64,000 bases of DNA from Haloferax sulfurifontis ATCC BAA-897 (GTDB lineage: Archaea > Halobacteriota > Halobacteria > Halobacteriales > Haloferacaceae): NCBI RefSeq assembly GCF_000337835.1, contig NZ_AOLM01000022.1, positions 62,001 to 126,000 of the forward strand. Direction: 5' to 3'. The notes under the pieces are model-generated. The model had not been told where the DNA came from. It did not search any database and saw nothing but the letters and a program-made list of their open reading frames with translations. This document shows, piece after piece, positions 17,354-25,719 of this stretch. The position numbers were made by a program, and so were the translations under genes. How positions within the stretch are numbered: the stretch's first letter is position 1; each line of letters opens with the position of its first letter.

Positions 17354-19338
17354 TTCTCCAGCAGTCGCCCGTAGAAGCTCGTCTCGTTCTCGCCGGCCAG
17401 TTTCTCCACGATGAGCTCCGGTGTCGACCGCGCGAGGTGGTCCTTCACGGGCGAGCGGTTGACGACGAGTTCGCCGTCCTCCAGCCCGACCGCCTCGATG
17501 CCGTCGACCGCGACCGACACGTCCGCCGCCTCTCGGATGCCGCCGGCGAGGTGCGAGACGAACACCGCGGCCGCGCCCTGTTCGGCGAGTTCTTCGAGGA
17601 TGCCGGCGATGATTTTGGCCGACGCGCCGGGTTCGGTGATGCTCTCCAGTTCGTCCACGAGGACGAGTCGGTCGGCCGCGCCGTCGGTGAGCGCGGCGAA
17701 GTCGCGGAGCGTGCTCTCGAACGCGCCGGCGTCGAGCGTTCCCTGCGACTTGGCGTAGTAGTGGAGTTCGGAAAACCGCGAGAGCCGGACCGACTCGGCG
17801 GGGACGGGAAGCCCCATGTGCGCGAGGACGACGACGAGCCCCACGAGGTCGAGCGTCGAGGTCTTGCCCCCGCTGTTGACGCCCGACAGGAGCGTGACGC
17901 CCGACACCTCGTAGTCCACCGGGTCGACGTCCGCGAAGCCCACGTCGAGGAGGGGCGAGCGGCCGGCCTCGATGGCGAACGACCCGGCTCCGTCGTTTCC
18001 GGCCGCGCCGGTGAACTCGGGGAAGACGCAGTCGAAGTCGCGGGCGAACCGCGAGACGGCGAGGCGCACGTCGAGTTCGAGCGCGTCGCGGACCAGCGTC
18101 TCGACGGGGTCGCGCAGGTCGCCGAGGTCGGCGGCGAGACCGGCTTTCAACTTCGCGGCGCGGCGGTCGCGGGCGGCCTTCAGTTCGGTTCGGAGGCGGC
18201 CGACGGCGTCCTCGTCGTGGCCGAGCGGGAACGACGGGTCCTCGGGGAAGACGCGCTCCGTGAGGTCGGCCTCGCCGGGGCGGAGCGACAGCGACTCGAC
18301 GAGGTGGTCGCGGGCGGCCGAAAGAGCCTCGTCGAACTCGTCTTCGAGTTCGCGCGACAGCAGGGAGTCGACGCGCGCGCCCTGCTCGACGAGCGACAGG
18401 AAGTCGGTCCCCTCGATGGTCACGTCGCGCTCTCGAATCACGTCGCGGAGGCGGTCGTTGGCGACCGACTCGGCGGTCGAGACGGCGGTGTCGAGGTCGT
18501 CCACCGCGTTCGAGAGGCGTTCGAGTTCGTCGTCGCCGAGGACGGTCCCGTCGTCGGCCAGCCGAGAGAGGGCGTCGCGGAGGGCGGCGAGGTCACACGG
18601 CGGGTCGAGTTCGGTCGCTTCGTGGACCGCGGCGGCCGCTTCCAAGGCCTCGCGGTTCGCGGCGAAGAAGGCGAGCAGTCGCTCGGGGACGACCTCGTCG
18701 GTCCGCTCGGCGGCGTCGGGGAGGACGCGCACGTCGCCCTCGACGTCGATGCCGGCGAACGACTCGTCCAGCACGACCACCGTCGAGTACGACCGCGCGA
18801 GTTCGGCGATGTCGCGGCCGTTCTCGACGACCTCGATGGAGAGTTCGGGGAACGCCTCCTTGGCGGCGGCGTAGCGCTCCGCGTCGGCGGTGGCGAGACA
18901 GCGCTCGCGGACGCGACGCGGCTTCGGGTCCGCGAGAGGTTCGACGCCAGCCAGCGCCGCGAGCACGTCGGGGTCGGGGTCGAGGTCGGTCGCGGCGGCG
19001 GCGAACGCCCGGACCTCCTCGATGCGCGAGGCCGACCCGGTCGGAAACAGCGTCTCCAGTCGCTTCTCGGCGTACGTCGTGACCGTCCGCGCCTGCAGGA
19101 GGCCGAGCGCGTCGCGGTATATCTCCGAGGCGCGGTCGGTGGCGAGGAAGCCGCCGGGGTCGTCGTGGTCGCGGCGAATCGCCCCGCGGGCGATGGCCGC
19201 CGCCCTGCCCTCAGAGAGCCCCGGCGCCCGCGCGAGCGCCGCCACGTCGCCGTCGGTGAGCGCTCGCTCGGCGTCGTCGAGTTCCGCGAGCGCGGCGGCG
19301 GTCTTCTCGCCGACGCCCGGGATGGTCTCGAAGTCCAT
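17344..19338 (-). CDS. MutS-family ATPase with N-terminal helix-hairpin-helix (MutS5-like)
   Basis: The 664-residue protein begins with helix-hairpin-helix segments (MDFETIPGVGEKTAAALAEL and APGLSEGRAAAIARG, residues 1-55). It continues with a long helical region, and ends in a MutS ABC ATPase: Walker A LLSGVNSGGKTSTLDL near residue 489 and Walker B RLVLVDELESITEPG near 561, followed by VFVSHLAGGI. The mismatch-recognition domain I of MutS1 is absent. MutS5-type homologues in archaea bind DNA, but their pathway is not settled. The start at ATG 19338 puts the HhH at the extreme N-terminus. Confidence 0.9.
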   Translation of the reverse strand: MDFETIPGVGEKTAAALAELDDAERALTDGDVAALARAPGLSEGRAAAIARGAIRRDHDDPGGFLATDRASEIYRDALGLLQARTVTTYAEKRLETLFPTGSASRIEEVRAFAAAATDLDPDPDVLAALAGVEPLADPKPRRVRERCLATADAERYAAAKEAFPELSIEVVENGRDIAELARSYSTVVVLDESFAGIDVEGDVRVLPDAAERTDEVVPERLLAFFAANREALEAAAAVHEATELDPPCDLAALRDALSRLADDGTVLGDDELERLSNAVDDLDTAVSTAESVANDRLRDVIRERDVTIEGTDFLSLVEQGARVDSLLSRELEDEFDEALSAARDHLVESLSLRPGEADLTERVFPEDPSFPLGHDEDAVGRLRTELKAARDRRAAKLKAGLAADLGDLRDPVETLVRDALELDVRLAVSRFARDFDCVFPEFTGAAGNDGAGSFAIEAGRSPLLDVGFADVDPVDYEVSGVTLLSGVNSGGKTSTLDLVGLVVVLAHMGLPVPAESVRLSRFSELHYYAKSQGTLDAGAFESTLRDFAALTDGAADRLVLVDELESITEPGASAKIIAGILEELAEQGAAAVFVSHLAGGIREAADVSVAVDGIEAVGLEDGELVVNRSPVKDHLARSTPELIVEKLAGENETSFYGRLLEKFD

Positions 19339-19516
19339 TCGGGCGGACCTATCGCGGCATAGGACAAAAAGTCGCGGGGTGGTGACCGCGGGACGACGCG
19401 CGGGTCGCGCCCGCCGAGAGAGCGCCTGTCGCGGCCGGTTCGCCGGCGCGTCCGGCCTTCGCGGTCGTTCGCGCCGGGGGCGAGGGGCTTTTGCCCGTCG
19501 GCCGGGAAGGAAGGCC

Positions 19517-20413
19517 ATGAGCGAGCGAGACGTCGCGGCGAAGGCCGACGAAGTACGCGAGGCGCTCGCGGAGCGCGAGAGCGTCCTCATCGCCTTTTCG
19601 GGCGGCGTGGACTCCAGCGTGGTCGCCGCACTCGCCCACGAGGCGCTCGGCGACGACGCGGTCGCCTGCACCGCGAAAAGCGAGACCCTGCCGGACGCCG
19701 AGTTGGACGACGCGAGGCGCGTCGCCGAGGAAATCGGCATCGAACACCTGACCGTCGAGTTCTCCGAGTTGGACAACCCCGACTTCGTCGCCAACGACGA
19801 CGACCGGTGTTACCACTGCCGGACGATGCGCCTCGGCCGGATGTACGAGGCCGCCCGCGACCGCGGCATCGAGGCCGTCTGCGACGGGACGAACGCCTCG
19901 GACCCCGGCGAGGGCCACCGCCCCGGCCTCCGCGCCGTCGAGGAGTTAGAGGTGCTGTCGCCGCTTTTAGCCCACGACATCACGAAAGAGGAGGTCCGCG
20001 CCATCGCCGACGACTACGGCCTGTCGGTCGCCGACAAGCCCTCGATGGCCTGTCTCTCCTCGCGGATTCCGACCGGGCTCGAAGTCACCGAGGAACGGCT
20101 CTCGCGGGTCGAACGCGCCGAGACGATTCTCCGGACGTGGGGCTTCGAGCAGTTCCGCGTCCGCGACCACGACGGCCTCGCCCGCATCGAGGTCGCGCCG
20201 GAGGAACTCGACCGCGCCCTCGACGCCGACTTCGTCCGCGCCGCCCGCGACCACCTGAAGGACGCCGGCTTCGACCACGTCACGCTCGACCTCCACGGCT
20301 ACCGGACCGGGAGCGTCAGCCCCGCGGCCGAGGCGGATACGGACGCCGACGCGGGCGACGACGACCTCCTCGTGGACGACGTGTTCGCGCAGGACTACCC
20401 GATGCGGGAGTAA
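19517..20413 (+). CDS. larE: ATP-dependent sulfur transferase LarE (nickel-pincer cofactor)
   Basis: The 298-residue protein is a PP-loop ATPase: LIAFSGGVDSSVVAALAHEA near residues 25-44 binds the ATP pyrophosphate. LarE adenylates the carboxylated nicotinate mononucleotide made by LarB and inserts sulfur. The conserved site near KPSMACLSSRIPTG holds Cys 179, the position of the sacrificial cysteine in the Lactobacillus enzyme. Cys 98 and Cys 101 in DRCYHC make three conserved cysteines, the pattern I associate with [4Fe-4S] forms of LarE. The acidic tail (residues 275-290) is a halophile trait. Confidence 0.92.
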   Translation: MSERDVAAKADEVREALAERESVLIAFSGGVDSSVVAALAHEALGDDAVACTAKSETLPDAELDDARRVAEEIGIEHLTVEFSELDNPDFVANDDDRCYHCRTMRLGRMYEAARDRGIEAVCDGTNASDPGEGHRPGLRAVEELEVLSPLLAHDITKEEVRAIADDYGLSVADKPSMACLSSRIPTGLEVTEERLSRVERAETILRTWGFEQFRVRDHDGLARIEVAPEELDRALDADFVRAARDHLKDAGFDHVTLDLHGYRTGSVSPAAEADTDADAGDDDLLVDDVFAQDYPMRE

Positions 20414-20478
20414 GGAAACGCGAGGAAACGCGAGCGCCGCGACCGCACCGAGAATCGCCCAATCGCCCGCAGAACGGC

Positions 20479-21117
20479 CTACGTCGTCAGGAATCGCGTC
20501 TCGTTCTCGGCGACGACGTGGACGGACGGCTCGTCGCCGTCGTTTCTCAGTTCGACTTCGAGCTCGCAGATGCCGCCGTTGTCGAGCGGTTGCGACAGCA
20601 TCGCCTCGACGACGTCGAGTCCCTTCACCTCGCCGAGCGACAGCCGAATCGGCGCGCCGTGGCTGACGACGAGCACCGTCTCGTCGGTGGCGAGCGAGTC
20701 GGCGAGCCCCTCGCGGGCGTTGAGGACGCGGCGGCGGACCTCGACGAGGCTCTCGCCGCTCGGGGGGCGCTCGCGGGCGGCGGGCGCGCCGACCGCCGCG
20801 AGGGAGTACTGCGGGTACCGGTCCGTGAGCTCGTCGAATTCGAGCCCCTGAAGCGACCCCACGTCGCGCTCGCGCCACGCGGAGTCGAGGACGGGTTCGA
20901 CGCCGAGTTCGCGGGCGACGGGGCGGGCGGTCTCTTGGGCGCGTTCGATGTCAGAGGAGACGAGGCGGTCGACCTCGTAGGTGTCCGCGACGTGGTGCGC
21001 GAGGGCGTCGGCCTGCGCGCGGCCGCGCTCGGTGAGCGACACGGGGGCCCACCCCTGTATGCGCCCGGCGCGGTTCCACGTCGTCTCGCCGTGTCTGGCG
21101 AGAAGGAGGGTTGCCAT
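20479..21117 (-). CDS. histidine phosphatase (phosphoglycerate-mutase-like) family protein
   Basis: The 212-residue protein begins with the phosphohistidine motif LLLARHGETTWNRAGR (His at residue 8) and has the second His in VLVVSHGAPIRLSLGEV near residue 156. The length and QGWAPVSLTERGRAQADAL stretch fit cobalamin-phosphatase or broad-specificity phosphoglycerate mutase-type enzymes. Haloarchaea do make cobamides, but no cobalamin gene is nearby, so the substrate is open. It converges on larE, whose stop is 65 bp away. Confidence 0.9.
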   Translation of the reverse strand: MATLLLARHGETTWNRAGRIQGWAPVSLTERGRAQADALAHHVADTYEVDRLVSSDIERAQETARPVARELGVEPVLDSAWRERDVGSLQGLEFDELTDRYPQYSLAAVGAPAARERPPSGESLVEVRRRVLNAREGLADSLATDETVLVVSHGAPIRLSLGEVKGLDVVEAMLSQPLDNGGICELEVELRNDGDEPSVHVVAENETRFLTT

Positions 21118-21191
21118 ACGTCCGTCTCTCTCCCCACCGGCAATGAACGTTCCGCGCGAGATTCACGGTCTCGGCGCGCCAACTGTTGGGT

Positions 21192-21674
21192 ATGGCACAC
21201 GAACTCGAAACGAGCATCGAGATAGACGCCCCGCCCGAACGGGTGTGGGAGACGCTCGTCGACTTCGACCGCTACCCCGAGTGGAACCCGTTCATGCGAA
21301 TCGCCGGGCGGCCGAACGAGGGCGCGACGCTCACCGTCCACCTGCGGCCGCCGGGCGGCCGCGAGTCGGAGTTCGAACCCGACGTGACCCACTGCGAGAA
21401 GCACCGCGAACTGCGCTGGCTCGGCCACCTCGTCTTCCCGGGGCTGTTCGACGGCGAACACCGGTTCCGCCTCGAACCGCTCGACGGCGGCGAGCGCGCC
21501 CGATTCGAGCAGTCCGAGACGTTCTCGGGCGTCCTCGCCGGACTCCTGTTGCGGTTCGTCGGCGAGCGGACCCGGGCGGGGTTCGTCGCCATGAACGAGG
21601 GACTGAAGACGCGCGTCGAGGGCATGGTCGCGGCCGAGAAGCGGGAGGCGACGGAGTCGACGGACGCGGCGTGA
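21192..21674 (+). CDS. SRPBCC-family (START-like) protein
   Basis: The 160-residue protein has the hydrophobic-ligand-binding SRPBCC fold: IEIDAPPERVWETLVDFDRYPEWNPFM near residues 9-35 is the family signature, followed by alternating strands and the long C-terminal helix GFVAMNEGLKTRVEGMVAAE. Such proteins bind or modify lipids or polyketide-like ligands. ATG 21192 is chosen over an in-frame TTG six bases upstream. It is divergent from the histidine phosphatase gene. Ligand unknown. Confidence 0.88.
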   Translation: MAHELETSIEIDAPPERVWETLVDFDRYPEWNPFMRIAGRPNEGATLTVHLRPPGGRESEFEPDVTHCEKHRELRWLGHLVFPGLFDGEHRFRLEPLDGGERARFEQSETFSGVLAGLLLRFVGERTRAGFVAMNEGLKTRVEGMVAAEKREATESTDAA

Positions 21675-21711
21675 AAACGGCTCAGACGCGTGACGGACGC
21701 CAGTGTGTCGC

Positions 21712-23145
21712 TTAGTTCCCGGTCCAGCGCAAGGCCGCGAGCGTCCCCTCGAACAGGACGATCATCGTCGCGCCGATGATGATGGGAGCCATCCCGGTCG
21801 GGTCGGGGCTGACGAGGAACGCGAGGCCGAGGAACGCGCCCCAGAACAGCAGGCGGCGGTCTTCGAGCCACCGCCGGGTGACGAGGTTCATCATGATGGC
21901 CAGTTCCACGAACAGCGGAATCTGGAAGACGACCGCCATGTAGCCCATCAGAATGAGGATGAGGTTGAACGTCTCTTTGAGACCGAACGCGACGACCGCG
22001 GTCCCCTCGGTGTAGGAGGTGAAGTACGCGAAGATGGCCGGGAGCACCACGAAGTGCGCGAAGAGGACGCCGACGAGCGCGAGGATGAGGCTCGTCGGGA
22101 CGGCCGCGAGGTAGTATCTGCGCTCTTTCGGATAGAGCCCGGGGCGCATGAACAGGTACGTCTCGTAGACGAACACGGGGAGGCCGATGACGGTCCCGGC
22201 GAGGCCGGCGACCTTCAGTTTGGTGAGGATGAGTTCGAGCGGGCCGTAGAGTCGCGGCCGGCGGTCGACGATGGTCTCCGCGCCGGGGATGTGGGAGTTC
22301 CAGAGGAAGTTGATGACGTCGGTCGCGCTCGGGATGTGGACGCCGAAGGCGGCCTGCGTGTCCACGAGCGCGTTGAGGATGTCCGCGCCGGGGAACAGCA
22401 CGAGCGTAATCGCACCGGCGACGCCGAGGACGACCGCCAACCGGCGAATCATCTCCTCGATGTGCGCGGTCAGGGGCATCTCCTGGTCGCTTTCGGGGGC
22501 CTCGCCGACGAGCCCGCCGACGTCCTCGTCGTCGAAGTCGTCGTCGAAGTCGTCGGCGGCGGGCGCGGGCGACGGGGCCACGCCGCTCACCTCGTCCTCG
22601 CCCGAGAGAGCGGGGGTCGCGCCGTCGGCCGCCGCGTTCGGTCCGGCTCCGGCGTCGGCCGACTCCTCGCGCGAATCGTCGTACGTCCCCTCGGGGACGT
22701 GCGAGGTGTGTTCGTCGTCGGCGAGGAGGCGGGGCTCGTCGGCGTCGCCGGAAGCGCCGTCGTCGGCGTCGCCGGTCTCATCAGTACCGCCGGAAGCGCC
22801 GTCGTCGGCGTCGCCGGTCTCATCAGTATCGCCGGAAGCACCGTCGTCGGCGTCGCCGGTCTCATCAGTACCGCCGGAAGCGCCGTCGTCGGCGTCGCCG
22901 GTCTCATCAGTATCGCCGGAAGCGCCGTCGTCGTCCGTCTCGTCGGGAGCGTCGTCCGTCTCGCCGTCGTCAAACCCGTCGGTGACGGCCTCGTCTCGCG
23001 GGGTGACTCGACCGTAAACCGGACCGTCGGACGACGAAGGCCCATCGTCGCCAGACTCGTCGGACGAGCGCTGGTCGGCGTCGCCCGAGGCGTCCGTCTC
23101 GTCGTCGGCCGCAGAGAGCCCTGTGTCGCGCTCCTCGTCCGCCAT
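21712..23145 (-). CDS. tatCo: Sec-independent translocase component TatC with long acidic N-terminal extension (TatCo)
   Basis: The 477-residue protein has a single TatC domain with six membrane helices in the C-terminal half, starting at EMPLTAHIEEMIRRLAVVLG near residue 225. TatC binds the twin-arginine signal of folded exported proteins, the main export route in haloarchaea. The first 220 residues are hydrophilic and very acidic, and include four perfect 14-residue repeats (about residues 78-133). H. volcanii has a single TatC (TatCo) and a fused double TatC (TatCt), matching this gene and its divergent neighbour 130 bp away. Confidence 0.93.
   Translation of the reverse strand: MADEERDTGLSAADDETDASGDADQRSSDESGDDGPSSSDGPVYGRVTPRDEAVTDGFDDGETDDAPDETDDDGASGDTDETGDADDGASGGTDETGDADDGASGDTDETGDADDGASGGTDETGDADDGASGDADEPRLLADDEHTSHVPEGTYDDSREESADAGAGPNAAADGATPALSGEDEVSGVAPSPAPAADDFDDDFDDEDVGGLVGEAPESDQEMPLTAHIEEMIRRLAVVLGVAGAITLVLFPGADILNALVDTQAAFGVHIPSATDVINFLWNSHIPGAETIVDRRPRLYGPLELILTKLKVAGLAGTVIGLPVFVYETYLFMRPGLYPKERRYYLAAVPTSLILALVGVLFAHFVVLPAIFAYFTSYTEGTAVVAFGLKETFNLILILMGYMAVVFQIPLFVELAIMMNLVTRRWLEDRRLLFWGAFLGLAFLVSPDPTGMAPIIIGATMIVLFEGTLAALRWTGN
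22747..22931 (-). repeat. 42-bp tandem repeat inside tatCo
   Basis: Four full 42-bp units run 22747-22788, 22789-22830, 22831-22872 and 22873-22914, with a partial fifth to about 22931. Each encodes a 14-residue acidic unit (DETGDADDGASG plus GT or DT). Units alternate between GGT and GAT at one codon, so the deeper period is 84 bp, which suggests duplication of a two-unit block. Confidence 0.95.
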
Positions 23146-23170
23146 TCAGGTGTCCTACGCTTCCGGCCAG

Positions 23171-23176
23171 TTATAG
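23171..23176 (-). promoter_or_regulatory. TATA box of tatCo
   Basis: The complement of TTATAG lies 28 bp upstream of the tatCo ATG (23145), consistent with a leaderless transcript. Confidence 0.5.
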
Positions 23177-23275
23177 GTCTTTTCGCATCGCGCCGAGGAG
23201 GCGCGTCGAGGGGGTCGAAATCACGCCCGCGGTGAAAAAGATTGATAACCGCCAGACTGCTTTCGCCACGTACGT

Positions 23276-25432
23276 ATGTCCAGCGCCCTCGACGAGGACA
23301 CCCAACAGACCATCGCGGCAGGCCGCGAGACCGCCGGTGCGATGCTCCGAGCGGCGCAAAAGGACCTCCAGAAGGTCTTTATCGTCTTCCTCGTCGGGTT
23401 CCTCGGCACGTTCTACGCGCTCCGACTCTACGTCTGGGGGTTCTTCCGGGGCGTGACCAAGGCGCAGATGGACGCCAGCGTCTCCGGGAACGTCAGCATC
23501 ATCGCCCAGACGCCGTTCGACGTGATTCTCTTGCAGGCGAAAATCGGCCTCGTCGTGGGGGTTCTCTTCGCGGTCCCGCCGTTCATCTACGTCTCGCGGG
23601 ACGCGCTGAAAGCCCGGGGCGCGTGGCCCAAATCGCCCGTCGCGCCGTGGAAACTCGCGCTCATCGGGCTGACGATGGTCGTGCTGTTCGCCGCGGGCGT
23701 CGCCTACGGCTACTTCGTCTTCTTCCCGTTCACCTTCGCGTTCCTCGCGCAGAACGCGCTGTCGGCCGGCTTCACGCCGAGTTACTCCATCGTGAAGTGG
23801 GCGCAGTTCATCTTCCTGCTCACGCTCTCGTTCGGCCTCGCGAGCCAGCTCCCGCTCGCGATGACCGGCCTCTCGTACGCCGAAATCGTCCCCTACGAAC
23901 TGTTCCGCGACAAGTGGCGGCACGCCGTCGTCGGTATCTTCGCCTTCGGCGCGCTGTTCACCCCGCCGGACCCGTTCACCCAGATCATGTGGGCGGTCCC
24001 CGTCATCTCGCTGTACGCGTTCAGCCTCTATCTCGCCCGCGTGGTCGTCACGGCCAAACGCGGGAGCGAGAAGATGGACGTCAAATCGACGGCGGCGCAC
24101 CACTGGAACCACCTCGCGGGCGTCGGCGTCGTCGGCGGCCTCCTCGTCTACGCCTTCTACGAGTACGGCGGCGTGGAACTCGTCAACGACGGCCTCGCCG
24201 CGGTCGGAAGCGACTACGTGTTCCTCGACCCCGGCTCGCAACTCGCGTTGGGCGCGTTCGTCGCCGGCGGCGGCGTCGTCGGCCTCGCGTTCGGGCTCGC
24301 CTATCTCGTCTACCGCGACATCGAGCGGATCGAACGCACCGAAGTCGGCGTCGGCGATCCCTCGAAGCTCGACCTCTCGGCGCTCGACGTCGCCGGCGTC
24401 CGCGCCGCGCCGCCGGAGGTCTTCGCCGACCGCGACGAAGACGAGATTATGAGCCTCGCGTCCGCCGCCATCGACGACGGCGACAAGGCCAAAGCGCAGG
24501 CGCTCATCGACCGGTTCGACGAGGCCGAAGCGGACCGCGAGGCCGAGGCGGCCGACGCCGAAGACGAGCCGGGCGAACTCGAAGACCGGACGACTCGCGC
24601 GGGCGGCGCGTTCTTCGCCGAACTGACCGAAGGCGAGACCGACGAGGACGACATCGGCGGCTACTACACCGACATCGCGTTCATCGTCGACTCGCTCACC
24701 TCGCGGGCGTTCTGGGTCGTCGGCTGGTTCATGCTCGTCCTCGCGGTGACGTTCGGCTGGCTCTACACGGGCGGAATCCGGGACGTCTACGAGGACTTCC
24801 TCGGGCGGCTCCCCGCCGTCGTGACGCCGGAAGAAGTGCTCAACGTCGTCGCACTCCACCCGATGGAGGCGCTCATCTTCGAGGTGAAGTTCTCGACGAT
24901 TCTGGCCGTGCTGGCGACGCTTCCGCTCCTCGCGTACTTCGCGTGGCCCGCGCTCCGCGAGCGCAACATCATCCGCCGGCGCCGCCGGACCGTCTTCCTG
25001 TGGACCGGCGCGCTCGCCGGCGGTCTCCTCGGTGGCTTCGCGCTCGGCTACAGCTACGTCGCGCCGACGGTCATCACGTTCCTCGTCGAGGACGCGCTCG
25101 CGGCGAACATGATAATCTCCTACCGCATCACCAACTTCTTCTGGCTCATCTTCTTCACCACCGCGGGTATCGGCCTTCTCGCCGACGTGCCCATCCTGAT
25201 GGTGCTTCTCAACACCGCCGGCGTCAGCTACCGGATGATGCGGAAGCGCTGGCGCGAGGTCACGGTGTTCATCCTCGCCATCTCGGCGGTGTTCACCCCA
25301 GCGAGCATCACGACGATGTTCATGGTGACGCTCCCGCTGATGGCCGCCTACGGCGTCGGCCTCGGCGTCCTGTTCGTGCTGACCGTCGGCGGCCGGCGCG
25401 ACCTCTCGCCCGCCCGCGGCGCGGCGGAGTGA
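23276..25432 (+). CDS. tatCt: fused double TatC translocase protein (TatCt)
   Basis: The 718-residue protein contains two TatC domains in tandem. The first spans roughly residues 25-265 (FLVGFLGTFYALRLYVWGFF onward); the second spans about 475-705, beginning at DIAFIVDSLTSRAFWVVGWF and containing the TatC-like LYTGGIRDVYEDFLGRL. They are joined by two further helices and an acidic soluble linker (about 330-470). Only haloarchaea are known to have such a fusion; in H. volcanii it is essential for growth under standard conditions. It is divergent from tatCo. Confidence 0.95.
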   Translation: MSSALDEDTQQTIAAGRETAGAMLRAAQKDLQKVFIVFLVGFLGTFYALRLYVWGFFRGVTKAQMDASVSGNVSIIAQTPFDVILLQAKIGLVVGVLFAVPPFIYVSRDALKARGAWPKSPVAPWKLALIGLTMVVLFAAGVAYGYFVFFPFTFAFLAQNALSAGFTPSYSIVKWAQFIFLLTLSFGLASQLPLAMTGLSYAEIVPYELFRDKWRHAVVGIFAFGALFTPPDPFTQIMWAVPVISLYAFSLYLARVVVTAKRGSEKMDVKSTAAHHWNHLAGVGVVGGLLVYAFYEYGGVELVNDGLAAVGSDYVFLDPGSQLALGAFVAGGGVVGLAFGLAYLVYRDIERIERTEVGVGDPSKLDLSALDVAGVRAAPPEVFADRDEDEIMSLASAAIDDGDKAKAQALIDRFDEAEADREAEAADAEDEPGELEDRTTRAGGAFFAELTEGETDEDDIGGYYTDIAFIVDSLTSRAFWVVGWFMLVLAVTFGWLYTGGIRDVYEDFLGRLPAVVTPEEVLNVVALHPMEALIFEVKFSTILAVLATLPLLAYFAWPALRERNIIRRRRRTVFLWTGALAGGLLGGFALGYSYVAPTVITFLVEDALAANMIISYRITNFFWLIFFTTAGIGLLADVPILMVLLNTAGVSYRMMRKRWREVTVFILAISAVFTPASITTMFMVTLPLMAAYGVGLGVLFVLTVGGRRDLSPARGAAE

Positions 25433-25513
25433 GCGCGGGCCGACCGCGACCGACTCGTCAATTCGCCAACCCGAAGACGCGCCGAACACCGCCGTTACGG
25501 CCGTTGAAAAGGC

Positions 25514-25520
25514 GTTAAGT
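25514..25520 (+). promoter_or_regulatory. TATA box of the RHH-transporter operon
   Basis: TTAAGTA is centred 26 bp upstream of ATG 25543. The following 14-bp palindrome (25521-25534) directly abuts it. Confidence 0.65.
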
Positions 25521-25534
25521 ATTCTCACGAGAAT
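25521..25534. promoter_or_regulatory. palindromic operator candidate of the RHH-transporter operon
   Basis: ATTCTC-AC-GAGAAT is a perfect 6+6 inverted repeat with a 2-bp spacer. It sits between the TATA box and the start codon, where a bound repressor would block polymerase. Its two-fold symmetry suits a ribbon-helix-helix dimer such as the product of the first gene. Confidence 0.65.
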
Positions 25535-25542
25535 CGCGGAGT

Positions 25543-25719
25543 ATGGCCAAGATAAGCGTCGAGATACCCGACGAACTGCTCGCTGACCTAGACGAGCACG
25601 TCGGCGACGACGGGAAGTTCGTGAACCGGAGCGATGCGGTTCGGGCGTCCATCCGGAAGACGCTCGACATCCTCGACGAAATCGACGACCGACACAACCG
25701 CCTCGTCGAAGATGAGTGA
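25543..25719 (+). CDS. ribbon-helix-helix (CopG-type) transcriptional regulator
   Basis: The 58-residue protein has the RHH fold: strand MAKISVEIPDELLADLDEHV with alternating residues that contact DNA, then the turn KFVNRSDAVRASIRKTLDIL for helices A and B. There is no extra ligand domain. Its stop overlaps the start of the transporter gene by 8 bp (ATGAGTGA), so the two are translationally coupled. A palindrome overlaps the promoter, which suggests autoregulation of the pair. The signal, perhaps a metabolite bound by partner proteins, is not visible. Confidence 0.9.
   Translation: MAKISVEIPDELLADLDEHVGDDGKFVNRSDAVRASIRKTLDILDEIDDRHNRLVEDE

Noticed and set aside
22747-22931. Regular 42-bp repeats that could suggest a CRISPR array
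   Set aside because: There are no unique spacers, and the units translate to a repeated peptide in the tatCo frame.
23171-25528. Minus-strand open frame of 785 codons over tatCt
   Set aside because: Repetitive Glu/Arg/Asp composition and no motif; the opposite strand encodes the full double TatC protein.
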